A stretch of 62,203 nucleotides of DNA from Gammaproteobacteria bacterium (lineage in GTDB: Bacteria; Pseudomonadota; Gammaproteobacteria; Pseudomonadales; Pseudohongiellaceae): NCBI GenBank assembly GCA_009844085.1, contig VYCF01000074.1, forward strand, positions 1 through 62,203, read 5' to 3'. Both the position numbers and the translations under genes were made by a program. The notes beneath the pieces are model-generated. The model did not search any database and was not told the DNA's origin. It worked only from the letters and a program-made list of their open reading frames with translations. Positions 24,670-32,772 of this stretch are shown here, in pieces. Within the stretch, counting starts at the first letter, position 1, and each line of letters begins with the position of its first letter.

Positions 24670-26391
24670 TCACCTTGCCGCGGATTGCGGCAGCTTGGCC
24701 GCCGGCTTCATGAGGGCGGCGAGGACCTGGCTGCGCGGACCGTAGTTGAGCGGCGCGCCTTCCTTGAGCACCAACATCTTGTCCATGCTTTGCAGCACCA
24801 TGGTGCGATGGCTGATGACGATGATCGTGCTGCCTTGCTGCTTGATCCGCTCCAGCGCTTCCACGAGTTCCTTCTCGCCCTGGTCGTCGAGATTGGAATT
24901 GGGCTCGTCGAGCACGATCAGGCAGGGATTGCCGTATACCGCCCGGGCCAGGCCGATGCGCTGGCGCTGGCCGCCCGAGAGCACGCCGCCGCTGCCGCCG
25001 ATCATGGTGTTGTAGCCCTGGGGCAGTTCCAGGATCAGATCGTGCACCCCGGCCAGTCTGGCCGCGGCGACAATGGCGTCTGAATCCTGCTGGCCGAAAC
25101 GGCAGATATTGTCGGCGATGCTGCCGTCGAACAATTCGATATCCTGCGGCAGATAGCCGAGATGCCTGCCGAGCTGATCCCGGTCCCAGGTGAAGATTTC
25201 GGCGCCGTCGAGCCGCACGGCGCCCCGCGCCGAAGGCCAGACGCCGAGGATCGCCCGCGCCAGGCTCGATTTGCCCGAAGCGCTCGGGCCGACGATGCCG
25301 AGCGCTTCGCCCGGAGCCAGATCGAAATTCGCGTTGCGCACGACAAAGGTCTGGGAGGCGGGGGGCAATACGAACAGGCCTTCCACGGAAAGCTGGCCGC
25401 GCGGGTCGGGCAGGGGCATGGGAAGCGGCCGCGGCGGCAGTTGTTCGAGCAATTCGCCGAGGCGGTTGTATTGCGCCCGCGCCACGCTGAAGCCGCGCCA
25501 GGTGGCGACCAAAAGGTCGATCGGCGCCAGCGCCCGGCCGAGCAGGAGCGAACCGGCGATCATCATGCCGGGAGAGATTTCCTGCTGCAGCGCGAGTAGC
25601 GCGCCCAGCCCCAGGGTCAGCGATTGCATGACGAGGCGAAAGGACTTCGACATGCTCGTGAACACGCCGGCCTGGCGGCTGGCGGTGGTTTGCAGGTCGA
25701 GTATGCGTTCCGAGCCGTCTTCCTGCCGCGCGCGAATATCGTTGCCCATGCCCATGGCGGCGATTACTTCGGCGTTGCGCAAGCTGCCGGTCAACTGGTT
25801 GTTGACGCTGCTGTTGAGCGAGTTGGCGTCCTGCAATTTCCGGCTCGTGGTCTTCTCGTTGGCCAGGGCCAGCGTCAGCATGACCATCACGGCGAAGACG
25901 CCGCAGAGGGCGAAATAGGGGTGGAACAGGTACATCACGATCAGGTAGATGGGCACCCAGGGCGCGTCGAAGAAGGCGAACAGGCTGGGGCCGGTCAGAT
26001 ACTGGCGCAGTTGCGACAGATCGTTCATGGGCTGGGCGCTCGTGGTCATGCCCCCGGACAGCAGCGCCCGATTGAAGGTGGCTTCCGATATGCGCTGCCG
26101 CAGCCGCTGCTCGAGCCGGTTGCTCGCGCCGATCATGACCATCGAGCGTACCCATTCGAAGCCGCCCAGCGCGAGCAGCAGACAGACCATGAGAATCGTC
26201 AGCATGGTCAAGGTGGGCACGCTGCCGCTGGACACGACCCGGTCGTAGACCTGCAACATGTAGATAATCGGCGTCAGCATCAGCAGGTTGATCGCGGCGC
26301 TGAACAGCCCGGCGAAACCGAAATAATGGCGTACGTCGCGCAAGGCCGCGGCCAGTTCCGGAAACCTGCTTTTCGAGTCGATTCGATTCAT
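24670..26391 (-). CDS. Type I secretion ABC transporter (PrtD type)
   Basis: Fused permease-ATPase that recognises a C-terminal signal on its substrate and starts one-step export. The 573-residue product has a transmembrane half with about six segments (residues 25-300) and a nucleotide-binding half with Walker A GPSASGKSS (368-376), LSGGQ (471-475) and Walker B LIVLDEPN (491-498). There is no N-terminal C39 peptidase-like domain, as expected for the PrtD/AprD branch that exports proteases, lipases and S-layer proteins. No obvious RTX substrate lies next to it. Confidence 0.95.
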   Translation of the reverse strand: MNRIDSKSRFPELAAALRDVRHYFGFAGLFSAAINLLMLTPIIYMLQVYDRVVSSGSVPTLTMLTILMVCLLLALGGFEWVRSMVMIGASNRLEQRLRQRISEATFNRALLSGGMTTSAQPMNDLSQLRQYLTGPSLFAFFDAPWVPIYLIVMYLFHPYFALCGVFAVMVMLTLALANEKTTSRKLQDANSLNSSVNNQLTGSLRNAEVIAAMGMGNDIRARQEDGSERILDLQTTASRQAGVFTSMSKSFRLVMQSLTLGLGALLALQQEISPGMMIAGSLLLGRALAPIDLLVATWRGFSVARAQYNRLGELLEQLPPRPLPMPLPDPRGQLSVEGLFVLPPASQTFVVRNANFDLAPGEALGIVGPSASGKSSLARAILGVWPSARGAVRLDGAEIFTWDRDQLGRHLGYLPQDIELFDGSIADNICRFGQQDSDAIVAAARLAGVHDLILELPQGYNTMIGGSGGVLSGGQRQRIGLARAVYGNPCLIVLDEPNSNLDDQGEKELVEALERIKQQGSTIIVISHRTMVLQSMDKMLVLKEGAPLNYGPRSQVLAALMKPAAKLPQSAAR

Positions 26392-26477
26392 GGATGACGC
26401 TTGCTCTTCCCCAAGTTCGCGTTAGATAAGGGCGGAATCGCACAATTCAATGTATCGGCTCATATCCACTCCGCTGG

Positions 26478-26483
26478 ATTATA
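26478..26483 (-). promoter_or_regulatory. Probable -10 box of the type I secretion operon
   Basis: ATTATA on the plus strand reads TATAAT on the minus strand, preceded by TG. It lies about 85 bases upstream of the ABC transporter start. No clear -35 is present, so an extended -10 or activated promoter is likely. Confidence 0.4.
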
Positions 26484-26501
26484 CATGCCATCCTTAGCGC
26501 G

Positions 26502-26577
26502 GTAGGGGCGACGCATGCGTCGCCAGCGGGTTCGGGCCGCCCCCCGCCGTTTCGGGCGAGGCATGCCTCGCCCCTAC
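26502..26577. repeat. Inverted REP pair at the 3' end of the Crp-type gene
   Basis: A type B element at 26506-26524 (last base of the 20-mer changed) is preceded by GTAG at 26502-26505. A type A palindrome at 26554-26573 is followed by CTAC at 26574-26577. The two elements face each other. The CTAC provides the TAG stop of the Crp-family gene on the minus strand. Confidence 0.87.
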
Positions 26578-27272
26578 AGTTCCTCCTCGCCTTCGGCAAA
26601 GTGGCGCAGGGATGCGAGGTCGGCGATGATCAGGCGGCCGGGGCCGTCGCGTTGGATGATGCGGCGGGATTGCAGCGCCTGGAACACGCGGGTCACCGTC
26701 TCCCGGCTGAGATTGAGCATGATCGCGATTTCCTTGTGCGTGGGCGGATTGACGATTTCACCGCTGTCGTCCTTGCGCCGGGCTTCGTTGATGAGGAGAT
26801 ACAACTGGCCGCACACCCGCTGGGGGATATTGCTCAGGCCGAGCAACGTGCGCTGCACCGTCATCTGCCGCACCCGTTCGGCGAGCTTGCGGCCGACGAT
26901 GTTGCTCACCGAACTGTTCTGCAACATGACTTCACGCAAGGGATTGCGCGCGACGAACACGACCGAGGCTGCGGTCGTGGCAATTACGAACTCGGGTTGC
27001 GGATTATCGTCAAATAACGCAAGTTCGCCGCAGAAGTCGCCAGGTTCGACGAAATAGAGCCCAACTTCGCGACCATCTATCGTGAATCCCACGCCTTGCA
27101 GACGGCCTTCGAAAAGAAAACATACGTTGTCTTCGCGGACGCCCGCCCGCAGCACCACCGCCCTGCGCGCATAGCGGACCAGGGACGCGTGGGGCGCCAG
27201 TTGCTCCAGAGCCTCGCGCGGCAGTGGGTTCAGCAGAGTAAATCTGCTTAACAGTTCAGGGGTGACCTGCAT
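26574..27272 (-). CDS. Crp/Fnr-family transcriptional regulator
   Basis: The 232-residue product has an N-terminal cyclic-nucleotide-binding-type beta-roll (about 10-125) and a C-terminal winged helix (about 150-228) with recognition helix LSRETVTRVFQAL. The phosphate-binding cassette reads GELALFDDNPQPEFV; the Arg-Ser pair that holds cAMP in Crp is absent, and no Fnr-type cysteine cluster is visible, so the signal is unclear. The start is ATG at 27272. The open frame runs further upstream through a structured repeat (27316-27435), which is not part of the protein. The gene lies next to a FecR/cyclase pair, so a cyclic-nucleotide link is tempting but unproved. Confidence 0.88.
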   Translation of the reverse strand: MQVTPELLSRFTLLNPLPREALEQLAPHASLVRYARRAVVLRAGVREDNVCFLFEGRLQGVGFTIDGREVGLYFVEPGDFCGELALFDDNPQPEFVIATTAASVVFVARNPLREVMLQNSSVSNIVGRKLAERVRQMTVQRTLLGLSNIPQRVCGQLYLLINEARRKDDSGEIVNPPTHKEIAIMLNLSRETVTRVFQALQSRRIIQRDGPGRLIIADLASLRHFAEGEEEL

Positions 27273-27315
27273 ACAATCGGGATTCCCAAATTGTTTGTGG
27301 AATCTATTAGGCCAC

Positions 27316-27435
27316 GTATGCCGTCCCTGGCGCGAGTCCGCTGGCTTCGACTGGCCCCGGTCTCGACATCCTGTCGAGCCGTTCAGGCTTTCAAAAGCTG
27401 CGCTTTTGATCGGCTGCGCCGACCAGCCTTCACCC
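27316..27435 (-). repeat. Structured 120-base repeat, copy 1
   Basis: Read on the minus strand, this element starts GGGTGA and folds into consecutive perfect hairpins: TCGGC-GCA-GCCGA, TCAAAAGC-GCA-GCTTTTGA and CTCGACA-GGA-TGTCGAG, then ends GCGCCAGGGACGGC. A second copy in the opposite orientation lies at 30969-31089. The stems pair in both copies although several paired bases differ. Confidence 0.8.
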
Positions 27436-27439
27436 GTCC

Positions 27440-27461
27440 AAATTGGCATTCCTGCCAATTT
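27440..27461. other. Strong hairpin upstream of the FecR gene
   Basis: AAATTGGCA (27440-27448) and TGCCAATTT (27453-27461) form a perfect nine-base inverted repeat around TTCC. It abuts structured repeat copy 1 but is missing next to copy 2. It could be an operator or terminator between the divergent regulator and FecR genes. Confidence 0.55.
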
Positions 27462-27558
27462 GTGACCCCGGTCACGTCAAATTATCGACGCTCGCGCTAA
27501 TTTTCTCCATGTCGAGAGCCCGGAAGCGGTTAAATCGGCCGTTTCGGGGGCAAATTGA

Positions 27559-28989
27559 ATGATGAACATCCGTATTCGCGCAAAAGTCTTTCCCGTAATA
27601 CTGGCCGCCCTCGGCTGGCAATTCCAGGCTTTGGCCCTCGAACCGGCCGTAAACTCTCCCGGCGGCGCGCCCGAACCGGCTGCGGGGCAGGTGAGCATGG
27701 TGCTCGGCGGCGCCTGGCTCGAAACGCCCGGTGAAGAACGCCGCCGCATCTCCATCGGAACGCAGATCGGCGCCGGCGATTTCGTGCAGACCGAACCCAA
27801 CGGTCACGTCCACATCCGTTTTATCGACAACGCCCTGGTCAGCGTGCGCCCGGACAGCCGCCTGGAAATCGTGCGTTACGAATACAATCGCGCGAACCCC
27901 TCGCTGTCCATGGTGAAGTTCAGCCTCGAAGAAGGCGTTACCCGTTCGATCTCGGGCGACGCCGCGAGTACGGCGCGAGAGCGATTCCGCCTCAATACGC
28001 CGATCGCGGCGATCGGCGTGCGCGGCACCGATTTCGTCGTCAGCGCCACGCAGGACTCGGTGCGCGCCCTCGTCAACGAAGGCACCATCGTGCTGGCGCC
28101 CTATTCCGCGGAATGCACGGCGGAAGCCTTCGGACCCTGCGCCGTCAACGCGGTCGAATTGAGCGGCAACAGCGAACAGATGCTCGGTTTCGATATCGGG
28201 TCGCCGGCCCCCGAGGTCTTGCCGGCGGTGCATGAAACCAATCCCGACGCATTGCGCGACGACGTCAACGGCGCCGTCGACGAGGCAACCGAAGCCGAAG
28301 AAGAGATATTCGGCGCCAACGAGGCCTATCTCGAAGGCACGGCCGGCGATCGCGTTTCGGCCAGCCTGGCGAATCTGAACGCGGGAACGTCCGATCCCGC
28401 GCCCGACCCGGCGCCGGAACCCGCGCCGGAACCCGCGCCCACACCCGAACCGGATTTCACTCCCGAAGTTCCCTTCGGGGAAACGGAGAACGAACAACGG
28501 CAGATGGTCTGGGGCCGCTGGGGCGCGGGCAAGGGCGATCTCGAACGCATCACCTACGCTTATGAGGCCGCAAGCGCAGGTCGGGCAGTAGCCGTCGGCA
28601 ACCTCGAATACGCCTTGTTCCGGCCCGATCCGGAGGGCAGTAACGTCAACTCCGGTCTCGGCACGGTGGATTTCGATCTGGCCGCCGCCCAGGCTTTCTA
28701 CGAGAACGGAGGCAATACCGTCGCCATGCAGGTCAGCGACGGCGAGCTCTCGATAAATTTCGATCGCAACGTGTTCAGCACCGGACTCACGCTGAACCAC
28801 GACCTGACCGGAACGGTGCTGTTCAGCGCCGACGGCCGCGTCTATGACGGCGGCTTCTTCCGCATGAACGATAACGGTCAGCAGGTCAGCGGCGCCGTAA
28901 CCCTCGACGGTACCGAAGCCGGCTATCGCTTCCTGAAACTGCTCGAGCAAGGGCGTGTCTCGGGCCTGACCTTGTGGGACGCCCGTTAA
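27559..28989 (+). CDS. Secreted FecR-domain protein
   Basis: The 476-residue product has a signal peptide (about 1-27, ending ALAL) and a FecR domain (about 60-165) with the characteristic TPIAAIGVRGTDFVV segment. An acidic stretch and a Pro-rich DPAPEPAP linker (about 278-300) follow. The C-terminal region may be an eight-stranded barrel of the TbpB/lipocalin-like kind, judging from its alternating Gly-rich strands. FecR domains of this periplasmic type are often found beside CHASE2 cyclases, and here the cyclase starts two bases after the stop. A sensory or ligand-binding role in the periplasm is inferred. Confidence 0.8.
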   Translation: MMNIRIRAKVFPVILAALGWQFQALALEPAVNSPGGAPEPAAGQVSMVLGGAWLETPGEERRRISIGTQIGAGDFVQTEPNGHVHIRFIDNALVSVRPDSRLEIVRYEYNRANPSLSMVKFSLEEGVTRSISGDAASTARERFRLNTPIAAIGVRGTDFVVSATQDSVRALVNEGTIVLAPYSAECTAEAFGPCAVNAVELSGNSEQMLGFDIGSPAPEVLPAVHETNPDALRDDVNGAVDEATEAEEEIFGANEAYLEGTAGDRVSASLANLNAGTSDPAPDPAPEPAPEPAPTPEPDFTPEVPFGETENEQRQMVWGRWGAGKGDLERITYAYEAASAGRAVAVGNLEYALFRPDPEGSNVNSGLGTVDFDLAAAQAFYENGGNTVAMQVSDGELSINFDRNVFSTGLTLNHDLTGTVLFSADGRVYDGGFFRMNDNGQQVSGAVTLDGTEAGYRFLKLLEQGRVSGLTLWDAR

Positions 28990-28991
28990 CG

Positions 28992-30974
28992 ATGGCCGAG
29001 ATGCAAAACAGGAATCCCGTGGCAGCCCTGCTGCGCCTGCCGCCCGCCTGGGCGAGACTGGCCATGCTGGCGCTGGCGGCCGTGCTTGCGGTCGCGCTAT
29101 ACGCGGGTCTGCGCCCGGCCATGGTGACGCTGGAAGAACGCCTCGGCGCGCTGGGCTGGACGCTGTATGCCGATCCCACCGAGGAACAGCGCATCACCCT
29201 GGTGACCATCGACGAGGCCAGTCTGGCCGAAGTGGGCCCCTGGCCCTGGCCGCGCGAAACCCTGGCGCGCCTGGTCACGGCGATAGATGAAGCCGGCGCG
29301 CAATTGCAATTGCACGATATCGTCTATGCCGAACCGCGGCCGGGCGACGGGGTGCTGGCGGAGGCGCTCGCGGCAAGCCGTGGCGCGGTGCTGGCGCAGT
29401 TGCCGTTGTTGCCGATCGATCAGCAGGTGCGAACCGGCGTCATCACGCATCCGCTCGCCGGCCTGCAATGCGGCGCGGGTCTGCCCCAGACCGACCGATA
29501 TCTGGCCGCCGATGCTGCTTTCGCGGGCATCCCCAAAGGGCATATCGCTCCGATCGTATCCAGCGACGGTTCGATTCGAAAGACGCCCGCCGCGATCTGT
29601 GTGCAAGGTGAGGGCTATCCGGCGCTCGCGCTGTCCGCATGGCTGACCGCGGTGCAGGCCGACAACTGGTCGGCGACCCTGATAGATGGCGGCGGCCTGT
29701 TCGGTCCTGACCAGTATCTGCGGCTGGTCGCCTATCCCGATCTCGAAATTCCCCTCGACAGCGAAGGCAATCTGCGGATTTCCTATGCCAGCGACCCGTC
29801 CGCTTTCCGCAAGATCCCCGCCATCGACATACTCAACGGCGATTTTGATCCGGCCTGGTTCGACAACACCTGGGCGCTGATCGGCGTTACCGCTTTCAGC
29901 GTGGGCGGCGATATCGTGCCGACGCCGTATGCCGGCGTCGCGCCGGGAGTCGAACTCCAGACCCGCATCCTCGCCAGCCTGCTCGACGGCGCCATTCCCT
30001 ACACGCCCGCTGCCGACGGGCTGCTGCTCGGCTTGCTGAGCGCCGCGGCCGCGGCTGCGCTGTTTCTGCTCGCCACGGGCCGCAACCGCTGGTCGGCCGT
30101 AGGTCTGCCGGTGGCCGGCGTACTCTTGCCGGTAGCCATGCTGGCGCTTCATATTCAGTTGTTGCAAGGCCAGGGCGTCTGGCTCGGCTGGCTGTTCCCT
30201 GCGGTCTACAGTCCGCTGGCGGCGGGAATGCTGGTGCTGCTCGAATACGGCCGGGTGCGCGCCGAGCGCGACCGCGTGTTCGGCAATCTGACCAGTTATC
30301 TGCCGAACGAGATCGCCCGCGAGATTGCCTATAGCCTGCCGAGTTCGAACATCGACGCCCGGCGCGCGGAAATGACCCTGCTTTGCGCCGACCTGCGCAA
30401 TTTCGCGGCCTTCGGCGAATCGCGCCCGCCCGAGGAGTCCGCCGCGGTGCTGCATTTCTTCTTCACCCGCGCCACGCGCATTATTGAGGCATGCGGCGGC
30501 CGCGTGCATGAATTCAAGGGCGACGGCCTGATCGCGGTCTGGGACACCTGGAACGGCAACGCCGCCGCGCGCGCCTTGCAGGCGGCCCGCGAGATGCAGG
30601 ATATCGAAATCGCCGAAATGCTGCCGGAAGACTCGCCCGAAGGCCTCGAGCCGCTGGCGCTCGGCATCGGCATCGAACAGGGTTCGGTATTGATCGGCTC
30701 GGTCGGCCCGGCGCACCGCCGCGGCCACGTCCTGCTCGGCGACACGGTGACCATCGTGTTCCGCATCCAGGAACTGACCGCCGATCTGGCCCACCCGATC
30801 CTGGTCGGCGGCAACGCGGCCAGGAAACTGAATGAAGAGCAACTGAAAGACGAAAAACTGGAATCGCAGGGCCATTTCCTGCTTAGCGGCCTGCGCACCC
30901 CGCACCATCTGTTCGCACCGCCGAGCACCGGCAAACTCCCGGAAGATCGTGGCCTGAAACTTATACATGGGTGA
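28992..30974 (+). CDS. CHASE2-domain class III nucleotide cyclase
   Basis: Membrane sensor that should make a cyclic nucleotide. The 660-residue product has an N-terminal transmembrane helix (about 17-36), an extracytoplasmic CHASE2 domain (about 45-320), three transmembrane segments (about 335-420) and a class III cyclase domain (about 450-620). Both metal-binding Asp residues are present (LLCADLRNF and FKGDGLIAVW). The purine-recognition Lys position is Glu (HEFKGD), and the conserved Asn of the GDTVNxAxR motif is Thr (GDTVTIVFR). Substrate and activity are therefore uncertain. It is downstream of and nearly contiguous with the FecR gene; the TGA stop lies in the first bases of structured repeat copy 2. 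Confidence 0.87.
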   Translation: MAEMQNRNPVAALLRLPPAWARLAMLALAAVLAVALYAGLRPAMVTLEERLGALGWTLYADPTEEQRITLVTIDEASLAEVGPWPWPRETLARLVTAIDEAGAQLQLHDIVYAEPRPGDGVLAEALAASRGAVLAQLPLLPIDQQVRTGVITHPLAGLQCGAGLPQTDRYLAADAAFAGIPKGHIAPIVSSDGSIRKTPAAICVQGEGYPALALSAWLTAVQADNWSATLIDGGGLFGPDQYLRLVAYPDLEIPLDSEGNLRISYASDPSAFRKIPAIDILNGDFDPAWFDNTWALIGVTAFSVGGDIVPTPYAGVAPGVELQTRILASLLDGAIPYTPAADGLLLGLLSAAAAAALFLLATGRNRWSAVGLPVAGVLLPVAMLALHIQLLQGQGVWLGWLFPAVYSPLAAGMLVLLEYGRVRAERDRVFGNLTSYLPNEIAREIAYSLPSSNIDARRAEMTLLCADLRNFAAFGESRPPEESAAVLHFFFTRATRIIEACGGRVHEFKGDGLIAVWDTWNGNAAARALQAAREMQDIEIAEMLPEDSPEGLEPLALGIGIEQGSVLIGSVGPAHRRGHVLLGDTVTIVFRIQELTADLAHPILVGGNAARKLNEEQLKDEKLESQGHFLLSGLRTPHHLFAPPSTGKLPEDRGLKLIHG

Positions 30975-31089
30975 GGCCCGGTCGGCGAAGCCGACAAGAA
31001 GCATTGCTTCTTGAAGGCCGAACGGCTCGCCAGGGATGGCGAGACTGGGGGTTAGCGAAGCCACCGCTGTTGCGCCAGGGATGGCTGTG
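30969..31089 (+). repeat. Structured 120-base repeat, copy 2
   Basis: Starts GGGTGA and forms GTCGGC-GAA-GCCGAC (30981-30995), CAAGAAGC-ATT-GCTTCTTG (30995-31013) and CTCGCCA-GGGA-TGGCGAG (31026-31043), then ends GCGCCAGGGATGGC. It is the inverted partner of 27316-27435, about 70% identical by eye, with paired changes in the stems. It fills most of the gap before the outer membrane protein gene. Confidence 0.8.
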
Positions 31090-31230
31090 AAAGCCCAGAA
31101 GAATGCACGAATGGAATATAGTCGCATTTGCCCGCCATGAACGGATTCAAGATAATCTTTCCGTGCCCAGTTCCCGGAACCCCAGATCTTGTTCACCGAA
31201 GAAACTTCCGTTGCTGCATGGAAGGCCGCA

Positions 31231-32574
31231 ATGATCCGTTTTCCGGCCGTACTGGCGCTGGTTCTGACCTTGTTCCGGCCCTCGCCCGCCCTCGCCCAGG
31301 AATGTCCTGACCTCAGTCCTTACTTCGCCGGCCAGGAAACCCGCGGCCAGGTCGAGTGGCTGCAAGTCGCCGGCGAGCTCAACGATTTCCTGCCGTTATG
31401 TCTCGAATCGGGCGACTATTTCGCCCTGGTCGGCGCCGCCTGGCTCAATGGCGGCCTGCTGCCTGAAGCCGTCGAAGCGCTCGAGCGGGCGCTGTTGCTC
31501 AACCCCGACAATGGCGCGGCCCAGATCGACTACGCCGAAGCGCTTTTTCGCCAGGGCCAGTTGTTTCCCGCCATCGAGCTCAACGGGCAAGTCCTTCAGC
31601 GTCCCGACGTGCCGGCCAACCTGCGGCCGGCGCTTGAACTCCGGCAGGAGGAATGGCGCGGACTGACCCGCGACACTTCGTTTCGCGGCGACTTCCTGCT
31701 CGGCTACGACAGCAACCTCAATGGCGCCCCCGACCCGGGCCAGGTCACGTTGACCATCGCCGGCGAGAACGTGCTGCTCGCGCTGGGGGAAGAGTTCGAA
31801 GCGATGAGCGGGCCCTACACCAATCTCGGATTGACTGCGAGCCACCGCAGGCTCGAGCCCGGCCACCAGCACAACTACACTGCCGAAATCCAGGGCCGCG
31901 TCAGCGACGACCGCAGCACCGACCTGTTGCAACTCGACGGCCGCTACAATTTTCTGCGCCCGCGCCGCACACGAAGCTGGCAGATCGACAGCGGTTTCCG
32001 CAGCCTCGCTTTCGGCGGCTCGGCGCTGTTCACCGCCGCCGACGTCCAGGTGCGCTACAGCATTTCCCCGCTGTTCACTTGCCGGCCCTTCTTCGACGCC
32101 TCGGCCCAGTACCAGCTTTTCCACAACCAGAGCTGGCTGAACGCGTTCGACACGCGCCTCGGCGGCGGCTTCGCCTGCCCGCTCGGCGACGAGACAGAGA
32201 GTTTCGGCAATGTCAGCATCGAAGCCGCGCTGCTCGACAGCCAGAAGATCAAGTTCGACCGTCCCGGCGGCGACCGGGGTGGCTGGCAAGTCGCCGCCAA
32301 CTGGCAATATCCACTGCCCCAGGGTCTGTTCCGCGCCGTGATCAATCACACCCGGCTCGAAGACGGCGACAGTTACAGCCCACTGCTCGACGCCGGCGCC
32401 CCGCGCTGGGTCAATCGCAGCTACCTGCTGCTGCAATATCGCCGCGGCATGTTGTTCAACGGCGCCCCCGGAGACCTCCTCATCAATTTCTACCACCAGC
32501 AACAGGACAGCAACATCGGCCTCTTCGACACCAGCGACACCACCTTCGAAATCGGCTTCAGTTTCGGGTTTTGA
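31231..32574 (+). CDS. TPR plus outer-membrane beta-barrel protein
   Basis: The 447-residue product has a signal peptide (about 1-23, ending ALAQ), a tetratricopeptide-like segment (about 60-135, with LLPEAVEALERALLLNPDN), and a C-terminal region of alternating amphipathic strands (about 150-447) ending in GFSFGF with a terminal Phe, the classic signal for Bam-dependent barrel insertion. The layout is like Slam-type surface lipoprotein assembly modifiers, but identity with them is not established. An in-frame ATG 42 bases upstream is less likely because the signal peptide begins at 31231. It is adjacent to the FecR-cyclase pair, so it may be the envelope partner of that system. Confidence 0.7.
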   Translation: MIRFPAVLALVLTLFRPSPALAQECPDLSPYFAGQETRGQVEWLQVAGELNDFLPLCLESGDYFALVGAAWLNGGLLPEAVEALERALLLNPDNGAAQIDYAEALFRQGQLFPAIELNGQVLQRPDVPANLRPALELRQEEWRGLTRDTSFRGDFLLGYDSNLNGAPDPGQVTLTIAGENVLLALGEEFEAMSGPYTNLGLTASHRRLEPGHQHNYTAEIQGRVSDDRSTDLLQLDGRYNFLRPRRTRSWQIDSGFRSLAFGGSALFTAADVQVRYSISPLFTCRPFFDASAQYQLFHNQSWLNAFDTRLGGGFACPLGDETESFGNVSIEAALLDSQKIKFDRPGGDRGGWQVAANWQYPLPQGLFRAVINHTRLEDGDSYSPLLDAGAPRWVNRSYLLLQYRRGMLFNGAPGDLLINFYHQQQDSNIGLFDTSDTTFEIGFSFGF

Positions 32575-32620
32575 CTAATTTTCCTCGTTTCTTTGCGCTT
32601 TGGCGGAAATGAGCCTATAT

Positions 32621-32644
32621 GTAGGGGCGACGCACGCGTCGCCC
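32621..32644 (+). repeat. Degenerate REP element (type B)
   Basis: GTAG (32621-32624) precedes GGGCGACGCACGCGTCGCCC (32625-32644), a type B palindrome with the central T changed to C. It marks the boundary between the GC-rich region and the AT-richer cassette that follows. Confidence 0.82.
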
Positions 32645-32686
32645 GGAAGTGACCAGGAGAGGATCGTATTGAGCCCCAAATCTAAA

Positions 32687-32715
32687 TTGACGGAATGTCA
32701 AGTGTTATGTAAAGT
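32687..32715 (+). promoter_or_regulatory. Candidate sigma70 promoter of the three-gene cassette
   Basis: TTGACG (32687-32692) and TAAAGT (32710-32715) are separated by 17 bases and lie 58 bases upstream of the first cassette gene. The -35 is 5/6 and the -10 4/6 to consensus. Confidence 0.5.
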
Positions 32716-32772
32716 AGGCCGCGAAATTGCCCACTTTTGCCTTTGGTGGCCACTAACCACGGAGTTTCCCGA

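Noticed and set aside
27273..27458. An N-terminal extension of the Crp-type regulator
   Set aside because: These codons are the structured repeat; family alignment starts at about 27272.
29097..31196. A 699-codon open frame on the minus strand opposite the cyclase gene
   Set aside because: Gln/Arg-rich shadow of the cyclase; part of it reads through the structured repeat.
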